Shown: positions 54,145 through 62,313 of the stretch, piece by piece
How positions within the stretch are numbered: position 1 is the stretch's first letter
Layout: each line of letters begins with the position of its first letter
Made by a program: the position numbers and the translations under genes
Notes under the pieces: generated by a model
What the model was told of the DNA's origin: nothing
The model's input: only the letters and a program-made list of their open reading frames with translations
The model's database searches: none
Assembly (NCBI GenBank): GCA_965659115.1
Contig: CBFHUP010000005.1
Coordinates: 1-64,000 of the forward strand
Length of the DNA stretch: 64,000 bases
Reading direction: 5' to 3'
Source of the DNA: UBA8752 sp965659115
Lineage (GTDB): Bacteria; Bacteroidota; Bacteroidia; Flavobacteriales_D; Sanyastnellaceae

Positions 54145-56769
54145 TTGGGTTCAATAGACGAACATCAGAACGCCCCTGCTGAAGCGGACCGGGCTGGCCA
54201 AACGGGCCAAGTATCTCGCAAAAGGTGGGGTATGAGGTTGGCCTTGGGTGTGGCTTTGATTTTGGCTTTAACGGCCGTGATTTGGTACCAAGCACGGGGC
54301 TTGGAATCGCGTCTTTTGGGGGCCATACAGCCGCATTTGACCACTGACGTTCAGGTTGGGACGGTGGCGATTACGGTATGGGATAGCTGGCCAAATGTGG
54401 AGGTCGTCTTGGGCAGTGTGCGCATTGAAGATGCGGTGAAAGCGGACCAAGATTTTGTGGAATTGCGCAACCTGGGTGTGGTGTTTGCTTGGTATCCGTT
54501 GCTTTTTGGTCGGCTCGAGGTGGCCGAGATCAAGGCAGAAGCGGGACACATTCATGTGCACCGTTATAAAGATGGGCGCGAGAACTGGCAGTTTTGGAAA
54601 AGTGAAGGGGGGGGCGATGCCGGGATTGATTGGACCGTGGAGTCGGTTGTGTTGAATGGGGTGCAGTTGGAAGGGGAGTGGTGGTCGAGTGGCGGCTCTC
54701 AACCTGTGGTGTGGTCCGCCCTGTGTGCTTCGGCATCGCTGGAATTGAAGGCGGATGATCAAGAATGGAACGTTGGTGGGGCGGTTGGATTGAAGGCGGC
54801 TGAATTGACGGCGTCTGGTGAACGGTGGCTCGACGTTGTGGACTTGAAGACCGATATGAATTTAAAAGCGGGGGCGGGCCATGTGGAGGTGGTGCTTTCC
54901 GATGCTGAGGCGAAGAACAAGGATGGAGTGGTTGATTTTGGTGCGGTTATAGGCAGCGAAGGAGGATTCCAGTTGGCTTTGTTGTGCGAGGATGCCGATG
55001 GTGAGACACTGCTGTCATTGGTGCCGCCAGGCTTGACAGGTCGGATGCAGAACCTGCCGGTTATCGCAGGGAGGGCTGACGTAGAGGTGATGGTCGGTAC
55101 AGCAGAGGCTTACAGCGATTGGACGGGCCCTCAAGAAGGAAAGTGGTCCAAAGCCTGGGCAGTGCGTCTGCAGCCGAAGTCTTTGGACCTTCGGTGGAAG
55201 GGGCTGCCGGCATCATTTAATGGTGGAACAGCAGTGGCCTATCCATTCAATGAGGGCTGGAGTTTGGCCTTCGAAGATGTTTTGGGCCGAGCGGCCGAAG
55301 GAGAGTTTCGTTGTTCAGGACGGTGGTTTTCCGAAAACGGGTCGGATGGTTTGGCCCTTCAGGGAGAATTGGTCGCCCGACCTGAGGGCATTTTGCCTTG
55401 GTTGGGCGATGGCTTGGAGTTGCCTCGGGGCTGGAAGCTGAAACCAGGAGGGGTGATGCGGGCCCAATTCGATTTGGAATGTAACCGCGGCCCCCATGAT
55501 CCGTGGTCTTGGTCCAGCGGCACGTTGGCTGCCACCGCTTCTGATGTGGGCATGGTGGTGACCTCGGACGGCACTGACATGGAGTTTCCTTTAGATGTTG
55601 GAGCGGTGCAGATCGATGCAAGCAAAGACGGATGGGAAGTGGCCTTGGGGGAGGTCGCCGGATGGGGTGTCCAAGGTGGTTTTGAGATCCGCCAGAAAGC
55701 TAAAGCCGACGAGGTTGAAGTGGCCGCATCTGTCTCCCAGTGTGATGTCACACAACTCCTCGCCGCAGTCTCTAACATGCCGACAAACGGTGACCGTTCT
55801 GCGGCCAGTATGCCACTGATTCAGTGGTCAGCAGGCGTCGAGCAGTTAACTTGGGGGGCATTGAATGTGCGGTCTATTGAGGCCAAAGGGTCTTACAACG
55901 TAGACCGGCAAAAAGGGGTGTTGAGCGCACTCAACGCTCTTGCTTTTGATGGGGGCATAGCCGCTTATGGCGGGTGGAACCTTCAAACTTTGGAGCTAAA
56001 CGGGTCGGTTGTGGATGTGGATGTATCCTCCTTTTTGGAGGGCACTCAAGGCTTGGGTCAAAAGACCCTGTTGCCCTCTCATGTGCGCGGAAGGGCATGG
56101 GCAGAGGGTGTTTTAAACCACCATTTTGGCAAGACCGAAAACCTGGCTTGGGAGACGGACTTGGATGTGAGGATTGAAGAGGGAGAACTCTTGGATTTTG
56201 GGCTGTTACAGCGGATACCAGAAACGCTCAAGGCAGAGGGTAAATACCGGTTTATTTCCGATGCTGAGGACCTCAGTAAGCGCCTGATGAGGGTGCGGTT
56301 TGAACCATTGGAAGCTCAGGTTTCCTTGAGCCGAGGGGTGTTCTCTTTGGAGCCCACGGAGGTTGTTTCGGACGCCATGAATGTGGGCATTGCCGGGTGG
56401 CAGCGGCTGTCTGGAGGCATGGATTACACCTTAGATTTTGCCTTGCGTGATTTAAAGTCGGACCAAGAGGAGTTTGGGACCACGGCTGACGATGGTTTGG
56501 GCCACCGGTTTTTCTTGGCGATTGGAGGAACGCTGGACGCTCCTGAATTTGGATACGACCGCTCTGCCCATAAGAGCCACAGGCAGGGTGAGAGACGCTC
56601 TGCTTTAGGCCGCTTACGGGGTTTGATCTTGGGGGAATCAGACCCGATCAGTGTTGATTTAGGGCCACAAATAGAGACTGCTGTTCAGGATACTGCGGGA
56701 GATGAAAAGGCGCCCAAAAGCCCACCTCCATTGGATTTAGACGATGACGATGATGATTTTTCGCCGTGA
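54145..56769 (+). CDS. AsmA-like inner-membrane protein
   Basis: 874 residues. One N-terminal membrane helix (about 30-48) is followed by VQVGTVAITVWDSWPNVEVVLGSVRIED, the start typical of AsmA proteins, with ENWQFWK (DGxxNW-like) near residue 140. A long beta-rich periplasmic part leads to an AsmA C-terminal-like region with FLEGTQGLGQ and SDAMNVGIAGWQRLSGGMDYTLDF. The protein ends in an acidic D-rich tail. AsmA-like proteins are thought to bridge the envelope in lipid transport or outer-membrane assembly. The start is uncertain: TTG 54145 keeps the basic SRKRW patch before the helix, ATG 54232 starts directly at the helix. Confidence 0.72.
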   Translation: MGSIDEHQNAPAEADRAGQTGQVSRKRWGMRLALGVALILALTAVIWYQARGLESRLLGAIQPHLTTDVQVGTVAITVWDSWPNVEVVLGSVRIEDAVKADQDFVELRNLGVVFAWYPLLFGRLEVAEIKAEAGHIHVHRYKDGRENWQFWKSEGGGDAGIDWTVESVVLNGVQLEGEWWSSGGSQPVVWSALCASASLELKADDQEWNVGGAVGLKAAELTASGERWLDVVDLKTDMNLKAGAGHVEVVLSDAEAKNKDGVVDFGAVIGSEGGFQLALLCEDADGETLLSLVPPGLTGRMQNLPVIAGRADVEVMVGTAEAYSDWTGPQEGKWSKAWAVRLQPKSLDLRWKGLPASFNGGTAVAYPFNEGWSLAFEDVLGRAAEGEFRCSGRWFSENGSDGLALQGELVARPEGILPWLGDGLELPRGWKLKPGGVMRAQFDLECNRGPHDPWSWSSGTLAATASDVGMVVTSDGTDMEFPLDVGAVQIDASKDGWEVALGEVAGWGVQGGFEIRQKAKADEVEVAASVSQCDVTQLLAAVSNMPTNGDRSAASMPLIQWSAGVEQLTWGALNVRSIEAKGSYNVDRQKGVLSALNALAFDGGIAAYGGWNLQTLELNGSVVDVDVSSFLEGTQGLGQKTLLPSHVRGRAWAEGVLNHHFGKTENLAWETDLDVRIEEGELLDFGLLQRIPETLKAEGKYRFISDAEDLSKRLMRVRFEPLEAQVSLSRGVFSLEPTEVVSDAMNVGIAGWQRLSGGMDYTLDFALRDLKSDQEEFGTTADDGLGHRFFLAIGGTLDAPEFGYDRSAHKSHRQGERRSALGRLRGLILGESDPISVDLGPQIETAVQDTAGDEKAPKSPPPLDLDDDDDDFSP

Positions 56770-56816
56770 AAAATGAGACCAATCAAAGTTGTTATCGGTC
56801 GAACGTTAATATTTCC

Positions 56817-56824
56817 TATCTTAG
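56817..56824 (+). promoter_or_regulatory. Possible -7 box before hairpin region
   Basis: TATCTTAG differs from TAnnTTTG at one position. A TTG at 56789-56791 lies 25 bases upstream, slightly further than usual. The predicted transcript start would fall at about 56829, at the foot of the hairpin at 56830. Confidence 0.3.
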
Positions 56825-56829
56825 CACTC

Positions 56830-56931
56830 CTCGTGACAGTGGTTGATCCCACTCACGAGACTTAACCAAATTTGATCCTGTCTTTATTGAAAGGTCATTG
56901 AAAAACGTCGGCTGCGGTCGACGTTTTCATT
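56830..56931 (+). ncRNA. Candidate small RNA or structured leader
   Basis: A stem of 6 bp and 5 bp with an AC bulge (CTCGTG, AGTGG / CCACT, CACGAG; 56830-56859) begins where transcription from the -7 box at 56817-56824 is expected to start. A second perfect 9-bp stem with a T run ends the unit (56902-56927). TTGATCC occurs in the first loop region and again near 56872. The unit lies in the 262-base gap between the AsmA-like gene and the histidine kinase. It may be a free small RNA or a leader of the kinase gene. It matches no RNA family that I recognise. Confidence 0.3.
56902..56927 (+). terminator. Terminator-like hairpin in the AsmA-kinase gap
   Basis: Perfect 9-bp stem AAAACGTCG / CGACGTTTT (56902-56910, 56919-56927) with an 8-base loop, followed by CATTTTC. 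It could end the AsmA transcript or the candidate small RNA, or attenuate the kinase gene. Confidence 0.55.
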
Positions 56932-57031
56932 TTCAAAAGGTTCAGTTTTTGAGCCCACTGGGGTCAAGACGTGAAGAGGTGCCGAATACCTTGCCCATGG
57001 TTTTCTGCGTTTCACAACAGGCTCTACCACA

Positions 57032-58531
57032 GTGCAGATTAGAAATAAGCAATATTCGAGGGGACTGCTTCTGGTCGGCGCTACTGCGATTGTGGCCTTG
57101 ACCTTGTGGTCGAGTGGACACATTGCCAAAACCCTCCGACAAGAGGAACAACGCAAGGTTGAATTGTGGTCTGAGGCCATTGTTCAGCGCGCCCAATTGG
57201 TGGGCTATACCGAAGACCTCTTTACTTCTTTGCGCAACGAAGAGAGGGACAAGGCTGACCTGATGGGAGAGGCTTACCGCATCATTCAAGAGGCGGATCC
57301 CGCTGCTCCCATTGATTTGACGTTCATTACCCGGTTCATCCAGGCCAACCGAACGATTCCTGTTCTGGTGTACAAAGACAGTGTGTTGCAGGCCGACATC
57401 AATGTGGCTCCGTCGATGCAGTCTCCGATGCAACTGGACTCATTGAGGGACGCAATGTCAGAACGGGGTTCTGTGATCGAATTTGACCAGGGTCTGACCC
57501 TGTTTTATGATCAGAGTAACCGGTTTCGTGACCTGCAAACTGTGATGGATGATATCATCCACTCGTTCATTTCTGAAACGGTACTGAATTCGGCATCGAT
57601 ACCGGTTTTGCTCGCGGACTCCAATTTGTCCACGATTTTACGGGCAGACAGATTTGACCAGGTCGACCTGTCAGACACCTTGGGTTTGATTGCCAAATTG
57701 ATGGAGGTGAACCCGCCCATTGCATTGGACTTGCCTGATGCCGGGCGACGCTGGATTCTGTATGATGAGTCCATCGTGTTGAAGCAATTGCGGTTTTTTC
57801 CTGTGGTTCAGCTTTTGATTATTGGTGGCTTTTTGCTTTTGGCTTACTCGACGTTCAGTGCCTTTCGCAGAAGCGAGCAAAACCGGGTTTGGGTGGGCAT
57901 GGCCAAAGAGACGGCCCATCAATTGGGCACTCCATTGTCGGCATTGATGGCTTGGGTCGAAGTATTGCGCAGCGAAGGAGTGGATGAGTCCGTGCTGGAT
58001 GAGTTGGGCAAGGACCTTGACCGTTTGCGAACCGTTACGGACAGGTTCTCCAAGATTGGTTCGGAGCCTGAGTTGGCTCCAGGGGACCTTTGGGCTTTTG
58101 TTTCTGAAACCATGGTTTATCTGGAGCGCCGGATGCCAAGGGCTGTGACGTTTGATGTGGAGTCTTCTGGCGGAGTGGTTTGGACGGCGTTCAATCCCGC
58201 TCTGTTTGGTTGGGTTTTGGAGAATCTGACCAAAAACGCTGTCGATGCCATGGAAGGCCATGGAAGCTTGAAGATGACGCTGGTCGTGGAGTCTGGCTTG
58301 GCGATTTTAGACATTCAGGACACGGGAAGAGGAATGAGTCGCAGTGTTCAGCGTCAAGTTTTTGACCCTGGTTTTAGCACGAAAACACGCGGTTGGGGAC
58401 TAGGACTCAGTTTAGTACGTCGAATTGTTCGGGAATATCACGGGGGGCAAATTGTGGTTTTGCGAAGTGAAGAAGGGGTGGGAACAACCTTCCGTGTGAC
58501 TTTGCCCTTGGTTTCGGCAGAAGTGGGCTAG
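57032..58531 (+). CDS. Membrane sensor histidine kinase, orphan
   Basis: 499 residues. Two membrane segments (about 10-28 and 250-272) enclose a periplasmic sensor domain. There is no HAMP domain; the second helix leads directly to the kinase core. The phosphoacceptor box is MAKETAHQLGTPLSALMAW (His296), a form frequent in Bacteroidota. The ATPase domain has LENLTKNAVDAMEGHG, DTGRGMSRSVQ, FSTKTRGWGLGLSLVRRI. No response regulator is nearby. The start is a GTG at 57032, and the 262-base upstream gap contains two hairpins. The stop codon is part of the tRNA-Leu promoter box. Confidence 0.88.
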   Translation: MQIRNKQYSRGLLLVGATAIVALTLWSSGHIAKTLRQEEQRKVELWSEAIVQRAQLVGYTEDLFTSLRNEERDKADLMGEAYRIIQEADPAAPIDLTFITRFIQANRTIPVLVYKDSVLQADINVAPSMQSPMQLDSLRDAMSERGSVIEFDQGLTLFYDQSNRFRDLQTVMDDIIHSFISETVLNSASIPVLLADSNLSTILRADRFDQVDLSDTLGLIAKLMEVNPPIALDLPDAGRRWILYDESIVLKQLRFFPVVQLLIIGGFLLLAYSTFSAFRRSEQNRVWVGMAKETAHQLGTPLSALMAWVEVLRSEGVDESVLDELGKDLDRLRTVTDRFSKIGSEPELAPGDLWAFVSETMVYLERRMPRAVTFDVESSGGVVWTAFNPALFGWVLENLTKNAVDAMEGHGSLKMTLVVESGLAILDIQDTGRGMSRSVQRQVFDPGFSTKTRGWGLGLSLVRRIVREYHGGQIVVLRSEEGVGTTFRVTLPLVSAEVG

Positions 58532-58536
58532 ATTTG
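58508..58536 (+). promoter_or_regulatory. Promoter of tRNA-Leu
   Basis: TTG (58508-58510) and TAGATTTG (58529-58536), 18 bases apart, match the Bacteroidota consensus exactly. The promoter lies inside the last codons of the histidine kinase, and the -7 box contains the kinase stop codon TAG. The tRNA begins 12 bases later. Confidence 0.72.
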
Positions 58537-58547
58537 TCGTCCTCCTT

Positions 58548-58628
58548 GCCCGGATGGCGGAATTGGTAGACGCGCGCGACTCAAACTCGCGTTCCATTGG
58601 AGTGTGGGTTCGATTCCCACTCCGGGTA
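58548..58628 (+). tRNA. tRNA-Leu (anticodon CAA)
   Basis: 81 bases, class II. Acceptor GCCCGGA pairs with TCCGGGT; the anticodon arm is CGCGA-CTCAAAC-TCGCG with CAA at 34-36; there is a variable region TTCCATTGGAGT; the T arm is GTGGG-TTCGATT-CCCAC; the discriminator is A. CCA is not fully encoded. Confidence 0.96.
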
Positions 58629-58642
58629 CAAATAGAGTTGTT

Positions 58643-59113
58643 ATGATTGATCCATCAGCAAAGGTTCATCCCCTCGCTTATATTGAGGACAACGTGACAA
58701 TCGGAGCGGACACTCAAGTAGGTCCGTTTTGCATCGTGAGATCAGGCGCACGAATTGGTGCAAATTGCAAGTTCACAGCATATTGTGAGGTCCGAGCAAA
58801 CGTGGTCATAGGTGACCGGGTTGGTTTTGGAAGTCGTTGCACAATCTCAGCCAATGCTAAGATCGGCGACGACGTTACCATTAAATACGCGTTTGTCCTG
58901 ACAGACACGCCCAATCTGAAAGAAGGCGATCAAAAGACAGTCGGGTTGATTGGGTCGGGCACATTAATCGGGGCCAATGTGACCCTGATGCCGGGGTTTA
59001 ACATTGGGCAGAATTGCATTATAGGAGCTTGTTCCCAGGTGCGCAGCGATGTTCCTGATGGCGAGGTTTGGTTTGGGTCTCCTGCCAAATTCTTCAAGCG
59101 CAACGAGGGTTGA
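58643..59113 (+). CDS. Left-handed beta-helix (hexapeptide) acyltransferase
   Basis: 156 residues. Repeated hexapeptides such as VTIGAD, ARIGAN, VVIGDR, AKIGDD, TLIGAN and CIIGAC form a left-handed beta helix, interrupted by a loop NLKEGDQKTVGLIG. The C-terminal DGEVWFGSPAKFFKR resembles the AKxxxxR tail of WlbB/WbpD-type sugar N-acetyltransferases. The likely role is acetylation of an amino sugar or a related nucleotide sugar. ATG 58643 is 14 bases after the tRNA-Leu, so the gene may be read from the tRNA promoter; a frame extending into the tRNA is not real. The WecE/WecF-like genes nearby suggest the same glycan pathway. Confidence 0.8.
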   Translation: MIDPSAKVHPLAYIEDNVTIGADTQVGPFCIVRSGARIGANCKFTAYCEVRANVVIGDRVGFGSRCTISANAKIGDDVTIKYAFVLTDTPNLKEGDQKTVGLIGSGTLIGANVTLMPGFNIGQNCIIGACSQVRSDVPDGEVWFGSPAKFFKRNEG

Positions 59114-59123
59114 CGCCAAGAGG

Positions 59124-59903
59124 TCAAGCGACCTTTCCCTTGAGGAAAATCAAAGAGATTGAATGTGGCTTGCGGCCACTGTTGACATGGTTCCTGTATA
59201 CAGGTCGGTTTGAGATCTGGGTGGTGTTGTCCAACCAAAACACGGGGTCATGTATGTCGTTGCGAAAGACATGATCTTGCATGGCCAGGTGAACTCGGCC
59301 GCCCCTGGACTGCGGCTCTATGGCAGTCAGTATGCCTTTGAAGACAGGAATTCCGTCAATGTCTGGTCCTCTTAAATAGGCAAAAAAACCAACCACTCGG
59401 CCTGTGGCGTTTACAAGGACAGAACAGAGTCCCCCTCTAGACATGACGTCTTTGATCCAGGTCGAGTACCACCGTGAAGGGGTGTCAGAAGGGAACCAAG
59501 GCGATTTGAACTTCGTGATGAGCATGGGGTTTTGGACCAGCTCCTTTTCGGTGAGGGACAGCACCGCCTCCAAGTCTTTTTCGTGGTAAGTCCGGACTTG
59601 GTGACCCTCTGGAATGGTTGCTGGTGCTGGGGGCAGTGCATTGGCCTCCACCCTGGTCAAAAACTGGAACTTGGAGTCACACAACCGAAAGCCCTCGTCT
59701 TCCAAAAGACGGGCATGTTCGATGCAAGTAGAGTCCACAACGGCCTCGCAAAGGGAAGAACTGGGGATGTTGCGCAATGCAATCAATGCACCGTTGATCC
59801 AGTCTGATTCTGTGAATCCGGCGGCAATTTTGAGCCGCCACAAGTCGCGTTTCAGGAAGTCAGATTCCCAAGGAAGCGCGTCCAATGTCCAAGTCGCTGA
59901 CAC
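59124..59903 (-). CDS. GNAT-like N-acetyltransferase, possible WecD analogue
   Basis: 259 residues. The N-terminus, LDALPWESDFLKRDLWRL, resembles the start of WecD (dTDP-fucosamine acetyltransferase), and the C-terminal half has a GNAT-type core: GRVVGFFAYLRG, then GILTAIEPQSRGGRVHLAMQD with an RGxGx(A/G)-like pyrophosphate loop. WecD acetylates dTDP-4-amino-4,6-dideoxygalactose, the product of WecE. The gene is divergent from a WecE-like gene with 53 bases between starts, which supports the assignment. The start is a GTG at 59903. The overall similarity could not be aligned here, so the name is tentative; a generic GNAT is the fallback. Confidence 0.55.
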   Translation of the reverse strand: MSATWTLDALPWESDFLKRDLWRLKIAAGFTESDWINGALIALRNIPSSSLCEAVVDSTCIEHARLLEDEGFRLCDSKFQFLTRVEANALPPAPATIPEGHQVRTYHEKDLEAVLSLTEKELVQNPMLITKFKSPWFPSDTPSRWYSTWIKDVMSRGGLCSVLVNATGRVVGFFAYLRGPDIDGIPVFKGILTAIEPQSRGGRVHLAMQDHVFRNDIHDPVFWLDNTTQISNRPVYRNHVNSGRKPHSISLIFLKGKVA

Positions 59904-59923
59904 AGGTTGAATTTACGTCACAG

Positions 59924-59952
59924 TTGCGCGGGTTGGTCTCGTGCTATTTTTG
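59924..59952 (+). promoter_or_regulatory. Promoter of the wecE-like gene
   Basis: TTG (59924-59926), 18 bases, TATTTTTG (59945-59952): a full consensus promoter. Only TTGG separates the -7 box from the GTG start at 59957, so the transcript should be leaderless. Confidence 0.72.
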
Positions 59953-59956
59953 TTGG

Positions 59957-61099
59957 GTGCAAGACCTTGATTTGAAATTCAACCGTCCCGTGCTGGTGGG
60001 CCGCGAACGTGAATACGTGGAGGAGGCCTTGCAATCCACATGGATGTCAGGAGACGGTCATTTTAGTCGCCGGGTTCAGGGTTGGATGTCGGAAGAGTTG
60101 GGCCTAGAGGCCCTGCCCACTACGAGTTGCACGGATGCGTTGGAAATGACCGCACTTCTGGCCAATGTGGGGGCAGAAGATGAGGTGATCGTACCCAGTT
60201 TTACGTTTGTCTCTACTGCTTTGGCTTTTGCCATGAGGGGGTGTCGCTTGGTGTTTGCGGACAGTGACCCGAGGTTCCCGCATGTCGGATGGGCGCAAAT
60301 TGAACCTTGTCTAACCCCTCAAACGAAAGTGGTGGTGGTGGTGGACTATGCCGGTTCTGGCCATGACTTGGACCTCATTGAGAAGGAATGTGCGAAGCGG
60401 GGACTGTTGTTGGTTGAGGATGCGGCGCAAGGCATTGGGGCAAGACACGGTCAAGAAAACCGACGTTTGGGCTCATTTGGTGACGCAGCGACCTTCAGTT
60501 TCCACGAAACCAAAAACTTGCATTGCGGTGAGGGTGGAGCTTTGATATTGAACCGAGCCGAATGGAAAGCCCGCGCTTCTGTTCTTTGGGAAAAAGGGAC
60601 CAATAGGAAGGCTTTTTTCCAGGGATTGGTCGACAAGTATGGTTGGGTTGATTTGGGTTCCAGTTTTCTGCCCAATGAGATGACAATGGCGTTTTTGCTC
60701 GGACAATTGGAGCGGTTAGATGCTGTGAATGGGGAGCGCCTGGACCTGTGGAGCGCCTACAACAGGGCATTTTCTTCAATGGAAGAGGAGGGTCGGATCG
60801 TCCGACAGGTGCACCCGCCGAACGGAGACCACAATGGTCATATGTACTATGTTTTGCTGCCATCAATACAGGACCGAAGCCGGGTAATTTCTGCCCTGAA
60901 GAGCGAGGGAATTCACCCTGCATTTCATTACCAAAGTTTGCACCGGAGTCGGTTCATTGAAGAGCGTCAACCAGGCACAAAGCCGCATTGTCCTGAGTCG
61001 GACAGGTTCAGCGACACTTTGCTGCGACTTCCGCTTCACTTGGGCATGAAGGCTTCTGATTGTGAACGCGTATCCGACGCTGTATACCGGGCATTGTGA
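59957..61099 (+). CDS. wecE: dTDP-4-amino-4,6-dideoxygalactose transaminase
   Basis: 380 residues, close to the 376 of E. coli WecE. The family pattern is strong along the length: KFNRPVLVGREREYVEEAL, GDGHFSRRVQ, TTSCTDALEMTALL, DEVIVPSFTFVSTALAFAMR, VEDAAQGIGARHG, FSFHETKN with the PLP lysine (Lys186), EKGTNRKAFFQGLVDKYGW and DLGSSFLPNEM. It converts dTDP-4-keto-6-deoxyglucose with glutamate to the 4-amino sugar. A GTG start at 59957 is preferred to ATG 59885: it gives the family's N-terminus and lies directly behind a consensus promoter. It overlaps the wecF-like gene by four bases. Confidence 0.92.
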   Translation: MQDLDLKFNRPVLVGREREYVEEALQSTWMSGDGHFSRRVQGWMSEELGLEALPTTSCTDALEMTALLANVGAEDEVIVPSFTFVSTALAFAMRGCRLVFADSDPRFPHVGWAQIEPCLTPQTKVVVVVDYAGSGHDLDLIEKECAKRGLLLVEDAAQGIGARHGQENRRLGSFGDAATFSFHETKNLHCGEGGALILNRAEWKARASVLWEKGTNRKAFFQGLVDKYGWVDLGSSFLPNEMTMAFLLGQLERLDAVNGERLDLWSAYNRAFSSMEEEGRIVRQVHPPNGDHNGHMYYVLLPSIQDRSRVISALKSEGIHPAFHYQSLHRSRFIEERQPGTKPHCPESDRFSDTLLRLPLHLGMKASDCERVSDAVYRAL

Positions 61100-62247
61100 A
61101 GCTGAGGGTATTGCATTTGGCCCACGACCATGTGTCGGTTAGAAGGCTCAGGGCCCAGCTTCAACAGCGGCCAGGAGAGGATCACCAATGGGCAGTGGTA
61201 GGCGCTGTTGAGAAACGCAGTCTTGAAGACGGATGGACGTTGGACCGTAAAGAGGCCCTTCCTGATGAGGTGGTGAATGGCCAGTGGGATGCCATCGTGG
61301 TGCACAGAATGCGTTACCCTACTCCGAGGTGGCTGTTGTCCATGCCGGAAGGGCCCATGGTGGTTTGGGCGACATGGGGCGATGACTACTACAGGGTGTT
61401 TCCGGCATTGAGCAGGGGAATTTATTTGCCGGCTACGCGGTTGCTGCTGGGAATGATCGGGAAGTACAGCGTTTCCTTGTTGGACGGTATTCAACGGTTG
61501 CGTAACGCACTCTTGCCCCGCCAATGGATGGTCACACCGCGAGACATAGAACTGGCAGCGATGCGCCGTGTAGACGGCATTGCCAACATGTTTGAGTCTG
61601 AATTTATTGCCATTCCATACCTGCCAAAGAAGCCCGGATACTGTTATTCATCCTGGTACAATGCGGTGCCAGAGCACATTCCTCACATCGAAGCCAGTAG
61701 AGATGCAGAAGGCCCAATACTTTGCGGGACCAGTGCATCAACTACAGGAAATCATTTGGATTTTCTGTGGCGTCGTCGCCGTTTGCTCAGGTCCTCCGGC
61801 CGTCGGGTCCGCATGGTGTTGGCATATGGCAGCGGTCGTTATGCGAAAGCACTGAGGTTGCTGGGTAAGGTGTTGCTCAACGGGCAGTTGGAAGGGTTGC
61901 GTAAGCGGCTTTCTTTGGATGAGTACTATCGTTATTTGGCTGAGTGCACGGTTGTGGTTTACAATCAAATCCGAATTGAGAGTACAGGCAACGTGGTGCT
62001 GAGCTTCTTGATGGGACACCGCGTGTTGATGCGTCGGGAATCACACCTTTACAAGCGCTATTCTTCAATGGGGTTTGTCGTGGGTGATGCCTCCGCAAGG
62101 GAGTTGGACTTGAGCCCTCTGGGTGATGAGGACAGGCGCCACAATAGGGAGCTGGTGTTGCGCTCGTTTGGCGATGAGGCGGTCAACGCCCGGTTTGATG
62201 TTTTCATGGCAGACCTGCTCAATGTTGCGGGCCGGAACAAGACCTAA
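61096..62247 (+). CDS. GT56 (WecF)-like 4-acetamido-4,6-dideoxyhexose transferase
   Basis: 383 residues. Order and spacing of several segments fit GT56/WecF: VVWATWGDDYYRVFPA (WecF HIWGADLY), LCGTSASTTGNHLDFLW (GNSGDRSNDHI), VRMVLAYGS, then LSLDEYYRYLAECTVVVYN and NVVLSFLMGHRVLMRRE, which match the acceptor and nucleotide-binding parts of WecF. WecF adds Fuc4NAc to a lipid-linked sugar at the inner membrane. The gene starts with a GTG overlapping the wecE-like stop by four bases (GTGA), so both are made together. The GT56 call is from remembered motif order, not alignment; another retaining or inverting GT-B enzyme is possible. Confidence 0.6.
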   Translation: MKLRVLHLAHDHVSVRRLRAQLQQRPGEDHQWAVVGAVEKRSLEDGWTLDRKEALPDEVVNGQWDAIVVHRMRYPTPRWLLSMPEGPMVVWATWGDDYYRVFPALSRGIYLPATRLLLGMIGKYSVSLLDGIQRLRNALLPRQWMVTPRDIELAAMRRVDGIANMFESEFIAIPYLPKKPGYCYSSWYNAVPEHIPHIEASRDAEGPILCGTSASTTGNHLDFLWRRRRLLRSSGRRVRMVLAYGSGRYAKALRLLGKVLLNGQLEGLRKRLSLDEYYRYLAECTVVVYNQIRIESTGNVVLSFLMGHRVLMRRESHLYKRYSSMGFVVGDASARELDLSPLGDEDRRHNRELVLRSFGDEAVNARFDVFMADLLNVAGRNKT

Positions 62248-62313
62248 GTACAGCTCCTTGGTTGGAACCCTTGCGGTGTGCGGCTGTCTTGGTATTTGGG
62301 GCATCTTTACGGC

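Noticed and set aside
58604..58642. Extended start of the hexapeptide transferase inside tRNA-Leu
   Set aside because: The extra residues are read from the tRNA T arm; the ATG at 58643 starts the family sequence.
59885..59956. ATG 59885 as the wecE start
   Set aside because: It would overlap the divergent GNAT start and lie upstream of the consensus promoter; residues before GTG 59957 do not resemble the family.
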